Shown: positions 11,358 to 22,400 of the stretch, in pieces
Position numbering within the stretch: the stretch's first letter is position 1
How the letters are laid out: each line of letters opens with the position of its first letter
Source: Mytilisepta virgata
Taxonomy: Eukaryota; Mollusca; Bivalvia; Mytilida; Mytilidae
Assembly: GCA_028015205.1 (NCBI GenBank)
Contig: CM051521.1
Coordinates: 101,284,513 to 101,348,512, forward strand
Direction of reading: 5' to 3'
Length of the DNA: 64,000 nt
Notes under the pieces: generated by a model
Database searches by the model: none
The model's input: only the letters and a program-made list of their open reading frames with translations
What the model was told of the DNA's origin: nothing
Program-made: the position numbers and the translations under genes

Positions 11358-12836
11358 AATAATAATAATAATATAATATAATAATAATTCTTTATTTAAA
11401 GAGGGTTACACAGTTAGTTATAAAACTATTCTTCCCTGAGGCCCTCATGAAATACAATGAAATATAACAAACAATTACGAAATATCAAACAAACACACAT
11501 ATATGAAAAAATGAAATAAAAAATTGTTATGAAATATACAATTTTCAAAACAGGTAAAAATTACAAATTCATATAGTATTGGCATCATTCAAATTACCTC
11601 AGCAATATCTTAAGTTTGAGTAAGTGTGTGAAAATTATTATACATATAAAATTACACAGCTTCTTAATGTTCCAACAAGTAATTTTTTAAATCTTTTTTG
11701 AATGAGCTTGTACTTGAGGTTGATTTTTTCAGAGACTTTAACTTTAAGTTATTCCATATAATAGATCCTGAATATATAAAAGATTTAATATACAGCTCTG
11801 TTTTGGTTTTTGGAACTTGTAAATTTTTGCAAGACGCATTCCTCAAACAATATTGGTTTATTTCTGGCATTTCTTTAAATTTTTCAGTGAGATATATAGG
11901 GGCTTCGTTCTTAAGGCATTTCTGCATCAAAACAGATTTGTGGTATGAGATTCTGTTCTTTACTGTCATCCACCCAAGCTGTTTAAACAGTGGAGCTGAT
12001 GATGAAAGTGGATCAGTATCTAAAATAAGTCTTGCAGCCCTTTTCTGCAATTTTATTATTCTGACTAGCTCATTTTTAGCACAACCACTCCAAGTAATAC
12101 AACAATAATCTATCAGTGGGAGGATATAGCCATTATAAAATAATTTTCTTGAATCAATATTTAGAAATTTCTTGATTTTAGAGAGTAAATGAAGTCTAGA
12201 TGATATTGATAAACATAAGTAATTAACATGGCCTGTCCATGACAGATTAGAGTAAATTCTAACACCTAAAAGTTTTTCAATTGATGATTTTTGAAGAATA
12301 TTATTCTCAATAGTTAGAACTGGTTCTTCTTGATTTAAACGCAGCCTTTGTCTTGTACCTATAACCATACATTTTGTCTTGTCCGAATTTATGAACATGT
12401 TATTTTCATGACACCATTTTTCAACACATTGGAGATCATCTTGTACTTTTAATTGCATATCAGCAATACTCTTTCCTGATGTATGCATAGTTGTGTCATC
12501 AGCATACAAGTCTGTATGGCAGTTTTTGATGTATAATGGAAGGTCATTTATGTACAAAACAAACAAAATGGGATCAAGTATTGAGCCCTGTGGAACACCA
12601 AAAATTATAAACTTTTTATCAGAAAACTGATTATTTATATGGACTTGCTGAGTTCTTTCACTCAAATATGATTTAAAAAAATCAACAGTATCTTCATGGA
12701 AGCCATAAATTTGAAGTTTTTGACATAAAATTTCATGATCAACAAAATCAAAAGCTTTCTTAAAATCCAGGAGGACTGCCAAATTGATATTTCCATTATT
12801 CATTTCATGTAGCCATTTATCAATGATATTAATGAT
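11358..12836 (-). mobile_element. 5'-truncated non-LTR retrotransposon (LINE), CR1/L2/Jockey-like
   Basis: The - strand carries the C-terminal part of an RT ORF, then a 3' UTR with AATAAA (about 11400-11395) and an (ATT)n microsatellite tail. It breaks an AGCTCACC element: ...CATAAGACCCTAT before it, GGAAATACATGC after it, which are contiguous in sister copies. Truncation inside the RT domain is the usual result of target-primed integration. No target duplication stands out. Confidence 0.82.
11664..12803 (-). CDS. LINE reverse transcriptase, partial ORF (C-terminal 379 residues)
   Basis: The frame is open from the 5' break near 12836; first ATG at 12803. Visible motifs: AVLLDFKKAFDFVDH (motif A with catalytic D), FGVPQGSILDPILFVLYIND (motif B), LYADDTT (motif C, catalytic DD), GVRIYSNLSWTGHV and IDYCCITWSG (thumb region), and a C-terminal conserved block. 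Endonuclease and the RT fingers are missing, so the copy cannot be autonomous. The ORF has no internal stop, which suggests a fairly recent insertion. Subfamily assignment (CR1/L2 versus Jockey) is inferred from motifs and tail type. Confidence 0.85.
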   Translation of the reverse strand: MNNGNINLAVLLDFKKAFDFVDHEILCQKLQIYGFHEDTVDFFKSYLSERTQQVHINNQFSDKKFIIFGVPQGSILDPILFVLYINDLPLYIKNCHTDLYADDTTMHTSGKSIADMQLKVQDDLQCVEKWCHENNMFINSDKTKCMVIGTRQRLRLNQEEPVLTIENNILQKSSIEKLLGVRIYSNLSWTGHVNYLCLSISSRLHLLSKIKKFLNIDSRKLFYNGYILPLIDYCCITWSGCAKNELVRIIKLQKRAARLILDTDPLSSSAPLFKQLGWMTVKNRISYHKSVLMQKCLKNEAPIYLTEKFKEMPEINQYCLRNASCKNLQVPKTKTELYIKSFIYSGSIIWNNLKLKSLKKSTSSTSSFKKDLKNYLLEH

Positions 12837-13159
12837 GGAAATACATGCAAAAATCTTCTGGAGAACTGCCAGATTTTAGAATATGCTGACCTGTAAGTAG
12901 GACATTGATAAATACAAATTTGGTTCCTAAAAGGCTTACCACACTTCATAATGATAGAGAGAAGTGACTTCTGTCTTTGAGGTACATCAATAAAAATGGC
13001 TTTCATGCCAGGTGAGTGATACAGGCTCAGCCTTCTGAGCCTCTAGTTTAGTTTAGGTCCATTTATCAGAAACTCATTGAGATATATCAATGATATACCA
13101 CTACAATCCTCCTATAACCCTGCAGACAATTGAGCAACATTTGGGTTACTTTTACTTAC

Positions 13160-13268
13160 ATTTTTGTTTAATTGGGATTGTATGCCGCTTTCAGCACATT
13201 TAGCTATTTTGCAACAGGCAGTTTTTATTGGTGGAGGAAGCCGGAGTACCAGGAGAGAACCACCGACC
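13160..13268 (-). mobile_element. SINE family 1, 3' fragment
   Basis: Matches the tail half of the copies at 2731 and 4980 (TGTTTAATTGGGATTGTATG, GTTTTTATTGGTGGAGGAAG, CCGGAGTACC.GGAGAGAACC). The tRNA-like head is absent, as in a 5'-truncated insertion. Confidence 0.65.
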
Positions 13269-13624
13269 TATTTTATGCTTGGGTGACTTTGATTAAAATT
13301 TTTCATTTAGGTGTATTTTTAAGGAACCTATAGTAATTTGTTAATGATAGTCATCTTATGAAGTACAACACAGAATAGCTACGTTTGAGTCATTATAATG
13401 TACATTTTATGGTAGAGTGACTTTGATTTAATTTATGCATTTTAGTCTGTTTCTTTAAAAAAATGTTTGATGATATATCAATGATATTTTACAGCTGGTG
13501 TACAATCATCTTCTTCAGTTCAACACAGGTCACCAATATATAAGTCCATATGACCTACATTTCATGCTTGAGTGACTCCATTAAATTTATGTGTGTGTCA
13601 GAAAGACAATTTAGTTCTGTGGAT
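13269..13624. other. AT-rich intergenic stretch
   Basis: Nothing recognised. Confidence 0.3.
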
Positions 13625-15060
13625 TCATTATTAGTCCCCTACCGGTAATGCTGAAGGGGACTATAGGTTTGCGCTCCGTACATGTATGTCTGTCCATCAG
13701 TCACACTATAGTTTTACCGTTTAACCAACTGATCATATTTTTGGCATGTGAGCTTTTAATGATGAGTTACAGATCAAATTTTAGTTTCACGCTGATCGAA
13801 CAATTTGTTTGAGAGTTCTTGCCCTTGGAAATAGGAATTATTGTCAAAATGATATTTTTCAAGACTTTTTAGCTCACCTGACCCACAAGGTCATGTGAAC
13901 TTTTGCCATTACTTCTGTTGTTTGTGTCGTCATAAGTTTTCTTTAAAGATCTTCTCCTCTGAAACCACTAGGCCAATTGAAACCAAACTTAGTCCAATTC
14001 ATCTTTAGGGTATCTAGATTAAAGTTTATGATTTTTGTCCCTTGGTTCGCCCAAGATGCCACTGAATGGATTGAAACAAAATGTGGCATGAATGTTCTTT
14101 ATGAAGTGATGACTAAGTGTTGTTACTTTGATTCCTATGCATCATCCAAGATGGCCACCACCAGTGGACTTAGTTTAACATAGGACTCTATGGGAAATAC
14201 ATACAAAAAATCTTCATCTAGAGAACCACTGAATGAATAGAACCAAAAATAGCATGATTATATTTTATGAGGTGCTAACCAAGTGTTATTACTTTATTGC
14301 TGATCCATCATCCAAGACGGCCACCAGCGGGGGGCTTAGTTTGACATAAGACCCTATGGAAAATACATACAAAAATCTTTTTGGTAGAGAACTTCTGAAT
14401 GGATTGAAACAAAACATGGCATGAATGTTCTTTATGAGATGCTGACCAAGTGTTGATACTTTGATGCCGATACATCATCCAAGATGGCCTCCAGTGGGGG
14501 ACTTAGTTTAACATAGGACCCTTTGGGAAATCCATACAAAAATCTTCTTCTAGAGAACCACTGAATGGATAGAAACCAAACATAGCAAGAATATTCTTTA
14601 TGAGGTGCTAACCAAGTGTTGTTACTTTGTTGCCAATCCATCATCCAAGATGGCCATCTGCAACGGACTTAGTTTAACATAGGACACTATGGGAAATACA
14701 TACAAATAGCTTCTTCTTGAAAATTACTGAATGGATTGAAACCAAACATGGCATGGATGTTAGTCTCAAGGTCCTTTAGCAATGAACAAATAGAAATTTC
14801 AGGTTAGCTATACAGGCTCCTTGGAGCCTCTTGTTTTTGGAAACCCTTTTACCAAGTGATCTTATATTTGGTATATGAGCTTACAATGATGAGAATCATC
14901 AATTTTGAGTTTCAGGCTGATCAGTTAATTATTGTGTACCCCTTGCAAACATATTTCAGGATTTTTAGGAATCACTACTGGTGTGTTTTCTCGCAGCTCA
15001 AGCCAGTAGGGGACGTTGTATTGCCCAGCAATACTCTCAGAATTCTTATTTTTAATGGGG
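13625..15060 (+). mobile_element. AGTCCCC-family element, split by AGCTCACC copy 3
   Basis: Left part 13625-13866: AGTCCCCTACCGG with hairpin GTCCCC...GGGGAC, then GTCTGTCCATCAGTCAC. Right part 14836-15060 ends CCAGTAGGGGAC (inverted GTCCCCTACYGG), followed by hairpin GTATTGC-CCA-GCAATAC and TCTCAGAATTC. Both parts share core phrases (TTAATGATGAG..., CAGGCTGATC...). AGCTCACC copy 3 lies between them. Confidence 0.65.
13867..14835 (+). mobile_element. AGCTCACC-family dispersed element, copy 3
   Basis: TTTTAGCTCACCTGACCCAC start; about five core units with CATCCAAGATGGCC and GGGAAATACATACAAAAATC; the 3' end lacks a clean GGTGAGCG but has AGCTATACAGG, GGCTCCTTGGAGCC hairpin and TCTTGTTTTTGG. 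It sits in a T run inside the AGTCCCC element. Confidence 0.72.
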
Positions 15061-16360
15061 TAAGGGGTAAGGTTAATCATTGTCTATTGTCCAAATTTGT
15101 ATGCTTTCTGAATCTACACAACTGTCATGCACCTTTTGGATGATTTTTGTTTTTTTGCGATCATAATTTAGCTTGATATGAGTGTATTTTTTCAATTTTA
15201 TGATTAATGGATTTTTGCAGGGCTGGGAGCCCTTTTCATGTGTGTTATTCAAATTTCTTGTGTATGGAACTAAACATTCCTCTGGGAATTTTTGTTCGTA
15301 TTCAGTGTTATGGTTCAGTGTTCCAGCTGGAATTTAAGGGCTTAAGGATAGGTGGCACTGTAACGCATTTCCAGATCTAAAAAGGGGAAACAAGATCAAG
15401 TCAACTTTTAAGAAATATTAATTATTCACTAATCTAATACCCTTTTAAGAGTTCTATAAGTTTTTCTACACTCTTTAATTCAGTTTCAATTAATTCAGTA
15501 TTGCTTATATGCATTAAAAACGTGATTTATTGTATTTTATATTATGCTTATTGCAGAGGGAAGAGCATTGGAAAAGGGGCAGGGTGCTGCACCTCTATAT
15601 TTTGAGCTAGGTGGAACACTGTTGGTTATTCATGTTCTGAGCAACTGCATATAATTTTCCTATATCTCAGTGTTCACCTCTTTTTTTTAAAGGAAATGAA
15701 AAAAAAATCTGTGGATATACTGTAATCAAACTTATGTTCACAATTGTAAGATAAGGTACTTCTGTAGATGGTAGAAACCTAGAAACAGAACATTTTATTG
15801 ATTGACCATCGTTTAATGAAATTATTGCCATTTGGCACAAGTATTTCTCAAATGTATTTCAACATTTATTTTTACTACTTGTGATGCCAGATTATTTTAC
15901 TTCAAACTACTACTCTGCTGCATCTGAATATCACATGGTTGTCCTCTTATATTTAATCCACATTTTACATGAAACAATACTTGGAAATGTATCCTCATGA
16001 GTTATTTTTACCAACTATTACAATTATATTATTGGTCATTGTAATTGGTCCAATTAGGTAATATGATTAGTTATTTAACTAGTTACAAAATGATTTTTCC
16101 CATAATTAGTGACGTTTTGTCGTTATTTTTCCCATAATTAGTGATGGTTTGTCATTTAAAAGAAAAGTTATGGAAATTACAAAATTATTGGATTATATTC
16201 CAGTACCACATAGTTATAAGTCACAGAAAGGACTACAGTATTGATCTCCCAGCTATGTAGTTCATTTCATTCCTAGTTTGAATTTATTTGTTAAATAATT
16301 GTGGATCTAATTTGCGTTATTCACACATATTATATCGGATGGAAATTTTGTCTTTGACAG
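15061..16360. other. 5' flank or 5' intron of RAP1GDS1
   Basis: No coding exon recognised. A pyrimidine-rich acceptor lies at its end (16351-16360). A duplicated ATTAGTGA.GTTTTGTC.TTA phrase occurs at about 16097-16155. A 5' UTR exon could lie here or further up. Confidence 0.3.
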
Positions 16361-16480
16361 CAGAAGGGAAGACTGGAATGGTTCCAAAGATGCTGGAAAA
16401 GTTACAGATAACAGATAATGAAGAGGAACAAAACCAATGTTTACAGAGAATACTCAATTATTTAACAAGTGCAGACAATG
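16361..16480 (+). CDS. RAP1GDS1: RAP1GDS1 exon 1 (first coding exon found), residues 1-34
   Basis: Coding from ATG 16378 (MVPKMLEKLQI, aligning with human M...LKKLKI) to the donor GTAAGA at 16481. A good acceptor (ttgacag) ends at 16360, so the exon probably begins at 16361 and an upstream 5' UTR exon is likely. In-frame ATGs at 16339 and 16288 lie before the acceptor and would add residues the family lacks. Confidence is high for the exon, moderate for the start. Confidence 0.85.
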
Positions 16481-19400
16481 GTAAGAATAATTAAAGTTTT
16501 ATTGATGAAGTTGGTACCTTTAAAACGTATGGACTCAAAGTCAAACTTATTTGACCTTAAAAATATCATGTACACATGTAATTTTGATTTTTTTTTTGAC
16601 AAACTTATATGTATTGATATGTATTTATAAAATATTGATAACATAGATGAAAGAATTACACATTAGTAGAATAGTTTTATTGAATTGATTGTTTAAATAC
16701 TAATAAGTATTCAATTATTTTTATCTGTTATGCATTACCATGTAAAACCAGGAAGGCCAAAATGACACCACAGTTTTGGTACTTTCATTAAGGGTAAAGT
16801 TAAGTAAAATCAGATCATATTTTTATATATATCAGAAAATTGATTTTTTCATAATTCTAAAAATACACTCAATGGGTGTTTGAGAAAATGATTGTTCTTC
16901 CCTGTAGTATCAAAGATACATAAAGTAAGTTATCTGGATCCTTTTTCTAGTCAAAAGAAGCTTTCACTGAGCAATAAAAATTCACCTTCCTTCCAGCATT
17001 ATTAGTTTGAATCCGGTGTTCATGTTAATGTGCCATTTTTACCTGCGTCACCAACAGTGAAAGCAGATCTAGTGGCTGCGCAACTCTGTCCGTCCGTCAC
17101 TCTTAGGGAACATACTTTGTGTAATCTGAAACTCGGACTGTATTGAACCAATATTTTTAAAACTCTGCATAGTGTTTAAATATATATTAAAGATATGCAA
17201 CTCATATTTGGGGGCAATTTGGCAAATATTTACTGTGAATTTTTGCATGTTGAACTTAGCCATTTTTCAGCAATACATGCTATGAACTGTGCATACTTTG
17301 TGTAATCTGCATGTCCACTGTATTGAACCAATATTTTTTCAAACTTTGCATAGTGTTTATATACATATTGAAGATGTGCAGATCCTATTTTGGGGCAAAT
17401 TTTACAAATTTTTACTATGAATTTTTGCATGTTGAACATAGCCATTTTTCAGCAATACATGCTATGAACGGTGCATACTTTGTGTAATCTGTAACTCTGA
17501 CTGTATTGAACTAATATTTTTAGGGCCCCGCCATGGGACATGGCGCCTGCCCTATAGTAATCAGTCTTGTCCATCCCTCTGTCTGTCCGTCAGCATTCCC
17601 TTTGTCGTATGATAACTTAAGATTGCCTTTACGGATTTTTATACACAATATTGGACTTGACATAGGAAGGTCCCTTTCGGTTTTGAGGAAAATCGGACAA
17701 CAATTTTTGGAAAAAACTTAGTTTTTATATGAAAAAATGCATATTTTGAGAATAAACCTTATGTCATATGATAACTTCAGATTGCCTTCACAGATTTTCA
17801 TAAATTTTATACACAGTGTTGAACATGATCAGAGGAAGGTCCCTTTTGATTTTTAGGAAAATTGGAAAACACTGTTAGGGGAAAAACTTAGTTTTTATAT
17901 GAAAAAATGCATATTTTGAGAATTAATATCATGTCGTATGATAACTTAAGATTGGCTTCACAAATTTTCATAAATTTTATACACAGTTTTGGACATGATC
18001 AGAGGAAGGTCCCTTTTGATTTTTAGGAAAATTGGAAAAAAACTTTTTGGGGAAAACCTTAGTTTTATATGAAAAAATGCATATTTTGAGAATTAACACT
18101 ATGTTGTATCATAAATTTTATACACACTGTTGGACATGATCAAAGAAAGGTCCCTTTTGAATTTAAGGACAATTGGGAAACACTTTTTGGGGGAAAACTT
18201 TGTTTTTATATGGAAAAAGGCAAATTTTGAGAATTTAGCTTCATGGTTTTTGATAGATAAAATGAATGTATAAAATTGCAACTAGATTTTGAAGTTTTTT
18301 TTATTCCGACGAGTTCAATCACACAAGCCGGCGGGGCCCTTTTTGACATTGTCAGTATTCTGGTTCAAACTTTTTTTCCTTCAAATTATTGGGCCAATTG
18401 ATACCTTGAAACTTTGACAGGATGATCCTTAAGTAGTACTCTTTCAGATCTGCTCCTGACCTTGGACCACCAAAGTTACCAAAAGTAGAAAAATCAGCAA
18501 AAAAAAATATTTCAAAACCTGAAAACTAAGGACCAATTGGGACAAAACTTTTGTGGGATTGATAGTTTTCAAATAAATATCTAGGGGATCAAATCTTGGA
18601 CTAATATGAATGTCATTTCTTCATATCAGTGAAAAAGATGTACAACTTCTTTCTTCTGAAACCGGCCGCCTTGGTGGTCTTGTGGTAGCGTGCTCGCCCC
18701 GAGTTTGAAGGTCGTGGGTTCGATCCCCGGCCGGGTCAAACCAATGACATTAAAATTGGTATTTGCTGCTTCTCCGCCAAGCACACGGCATCTAGGAGTA
18801 AGAGCAAAAACTGGTCGGCTCGCAGTCAGTATAATCTGTCCAAGTGAGGTGATATGTCTTCCTGCGGACGGTTACCTCATGAGCTAGCACATTAAAAATC
18901 CGACTTAGCGTGTCGGTCTAGTACAAAGCAGGGATCATATTCATTATCATATCAACATGTTCTCGTTCTGATATGCACCTGGTTGCAACTGGACGTTAAA
19001 CAATAATTCATCCATCCATCCATCTTCTGAAACCACAAGGCAATTTGTGACCAAACTTTGGTGGATAGACCTAAAGTCATCCTTGGATTCCTTTTTCAAA
19101 ATTGTGTCCGAACATTGGATGATTTTTGACATTGACCTTTTAAAAATCTGAAAAAAGCGCCCACAAAAAAAATCCTCTGGACAACTATATAAACAAAATT
19201 TATCATTTTCATAATTGTCTTAGACTGTTCAGACATCGCACCAGTACCTCTATCCTCACAAAAGCAATAAATTTCAGTCTAAATATGGACAAAAATAACT
19301 GACTTCAAAGAGATGTTTTTGATTTCTTAAATTTTCTTTTAGATAAGGTGAGTCAGATATGCTTTTAAAGAGCAAATAATGTTTGATTTGCCTGTTTCTA

Positions 19401-22400
19401 TAAAACCCTTTTTAGCTGACCTTGCCAAAGGCCAAGTGAGCTTTTGCCATCACTTGGCGTCCGTCGTCCGTCCCTCGTCCGTAAACTTTCACATATTGAT
19501 CATCTCCTCTAAAACCGATGGAGTAAATTTAACCAAACTTGACAGAAATGATGTATGGAAGGTCCTTTACAAAGATTGCTGAAATTTTTCCGATCCGCTG
19601 AAAAACATGGCTGCCAGAGCAGGACATAGTTTAACATTGGACCCTATGGGAAATCATGTTAAAGTTCATCTCCTCTGAAACTACCTGAGCAAATTTAACC
19701 AAACTTTACAGGAATGATGTATGGAAGGTCCTTCACTAAGATTGCCCAAATTTTTCCGATCCGCCAAAAAACATGGCTGCCAGAGCAACACATAGTTTAA
19801 CATTGGACCCTATGGGAAAACATGTTAAAGTTCATCTCCTCTGAAACTACTTGAGCAAACTTAACCAAACTGTTCTGGAATGATGTATGGAAGGTCCTTT
19901 AGAGGGATTGCTCATTTCGTTCGAATGCGACAAACATCATGGCTGACTGCAGGAACATAGTTTAACATACATGCCTATGGAAAAAAACATATTTTGATCA
20001 TCTCCTCTAAAAGTATAATAGCAAATTGAATAAAACTGCACTGAGCCTCTAGTTTAGATAAGTAATTATTCCATATGTATTTGAATATTTTTTTTTATAT
20101 ATTTAGAAGATGAAATAGAGGAGTCATTAGAGACAGCTGCTGAATCTGGAATGTTAGATGATCTGTATAATATACTGAAAAATACAAAAGGCGAGACACA
20201 GTGTAAAGTCATTCAGGTGTTAGCTGAACTGGCAAAAATTGGTAAGTACATAAAGTAAAATCATACAAGTCTTATATGAAGTATAAAGTTAATAAATAAG
20301 ACTTCTATGATAATAAAAACATTGAGATACAGTATAAAACATACATTTTGTTATTTTTAAACCTGCATGTTTCTCATTAATTGATGTTTACACATTAAGA
20401 TCAACAGCATGATTAGGTGTATTTTAAAATGTTTATGTCTAATGAAAACTTTATGGCAATATTGTTTTTAAGCCAAGTTTGGTGATATTTTCTTAATAAA
20501 GAGTTCATTAATATATATATAGCAGCAGAATCTATATTCAGTAACTTACAATTCTCAAGAGCCATATATAATATTTACGTTGTATTATTTCAAATTGAGT
20601 GGTATTGATACAATATTAAGATTTTCTGAAAATTGACAGAACTATTCAAAATATAATAGGTTTATATCTATCTGAAACCCCATATGAATTGTATATTATT
20701 ATGATTTCAAACTGAATAATGCTTAAATGTTAAAACATGACAAAACCATTCTTTTAAATCTACTGTAAATATCAGCTTTTGAAATTGACAAGCAAGCCAT
20801 AGCTATGATTTCTTTTATGAAAATATAAGAATATCGAGTAACCAGAAGTTAAAAGAATTGAACACAGGAAAAAATAAATTACTTCTAGGGGAGTTTGCAA
20901 GTGTATACATTTTATTTACTTGTTCTTTTTCAGTGGAACTCATTAGACCAACTTGTACCAATTTTCTTTGAATTGTCCTTGGATGATTTTTTTTTACTGA
21001 TAAGTGGTACCATTTTTCTCCAAATAGTCCTTATATGGTTTTTATTCAAACTAAAGTCTACTTACATGTATATCAATATCTGATCACATTATTGCTGTTA
21101 CTAGAGAAAAAAATCACCAGAAAACATCTAACAAGAGGCTGTCGAATGACAGCAAACCGGATTTTCCTGCAACAAATGACCTTTGCATGGAAACGACGAC
21201 TTGAACTGCCTTTTTTCAATTTTTTAGAACCATAACTCCTGAACGGTGAAAGTGAAAATCGTCAATATCGGAACGGTGAAAGTGGAAATCGTCATTATCG
21301 AACTTGACCTCCATTTTGTCATCAGTAACAACATATTAAAATTTGAAAAGCTTTGGTTGAACAGTTCATAAGTTATCACACGGACACCACTGGGAAAGCC
21401 ATTTTTCAATCTTTCAAGAACCATAACTCCTGAACGGTGAAAGTGAAAATCGTCAATATAGAACTTGACCTCCATTTTGTGATCAGTAACAACATATTAA
21501 AATTTGAAAAGCTTTGGTTAAACAGTTCATAAGTTATCACACGGACACCACTGGAAAAGCCATTTTTCAATCTTTCAAGAACCATAACTCTTGAACGGTG
21601 AAAGTGAAAATCGTCAATATAGAACTTGACCTCCATTTTGTCATCAGTAACAACATATTAAAATTTGAAAAGCTTTGGTTGAACAGTTCATAAGTTATCA
21701 CACGGACACCACTTGAAAAGCCATTTTTCAATCTTTCAAGAACCATAACTCTTGAACGGTGAAAGTTAAAATCGTCAATATCGAACTTGACCTCCATTTT
21801 GTCATCAGTAACAACATATAAAAATTTGAAAAGCTTTGGTTGAACAGTTCATAAGTTATCACACGGACACCACTGGGAAAACCATTTTTCAATCTTTCAA
21901 GAACCATAACTCCTGAACGGTGAAAGTGAAAATCGTCAATATCGAACATGACCTCCATTTTGTGATCAGTAACAACATATTAAAATTTGAAAAGCTTTGG
22001 TTGAACAGTTCATAAGTTATCACACGGACACCACTGGGAAAGCCATTTTTCAATCTTTCAAGAACCATAACTCCTGAACGGTGAAAGTGAAAATCGTCAA
22101 TATCGAACTTGACCTCCATTTTGTGATCAGTAACAGCATATTAAAATTTGAAAAGCTTTGGTTGAACAGTTCATAAGTTATCACACGGACACCACTGGAA
22201 AAGCCATTTTTCAATCTTTCAAGAACCATAACTCTTGAACGGTGAAAGTGAAAATCGTCAATATCGAACTTGACCTCCATTTTGTCATCAGTAACAACAT
22301 ATTAAAATTTGAAAAGCTTTGGTTGAACAGTTCATAAGTTATTGCACGGACACTGTTTGGCAGCCGTCCGTCCACCCGCCCGGCCGCCGTACATCACCAA

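Larger units (their letters stand above)
10131..13050 (+). mobile_element. AGCTCACC-family dispersed element, copy 2 (interrupted by a LINE)
   Basis: Opens AGCTCACCTGGTCAAAGGCC after a T run and ends CCAGGTGAGTGATACAGG, hairpin GGCTC...GAGCC, CTCTAGTTT (about 13007-13050). Before the LINE the core is about six ~155-160-bp units with CTCTGAAACTGCTTGGCCAA, CGATCGG and TTCTTGTTTCTGATTGG. A LINE sits at 11358-12836; family sequence GGAAATACATGCAAAAATCT resumes after it. Confidence 0.75.

Noticed and set aside
11698..12108. 136-codon + strand open frame
   Set aside because: Antisense shadow of the LINE reverse transcriptase.
16288..16360. Upstream in-frame ATGs at 16288 and 16339 as RAP1GDS1 start
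   Set aside because: They lie before a good acceptor and would add residues not found in the family; ATG 16378 gives about the family length.
18664..18740. tRNA gene at the head of SINE family 2
   Set aside because: A and B boxes are present, but the body continues as a SINE with a (TCCA)n tail and a target duplication, and the cloverleaf is not clean.
21224..22280. Six near-identical - strand open frames of about 76 codons
   Set aside because: They are the 161-bp tandem unit read in one frame; 161 is not a multiple of 3, and no start context or homology supports translation.
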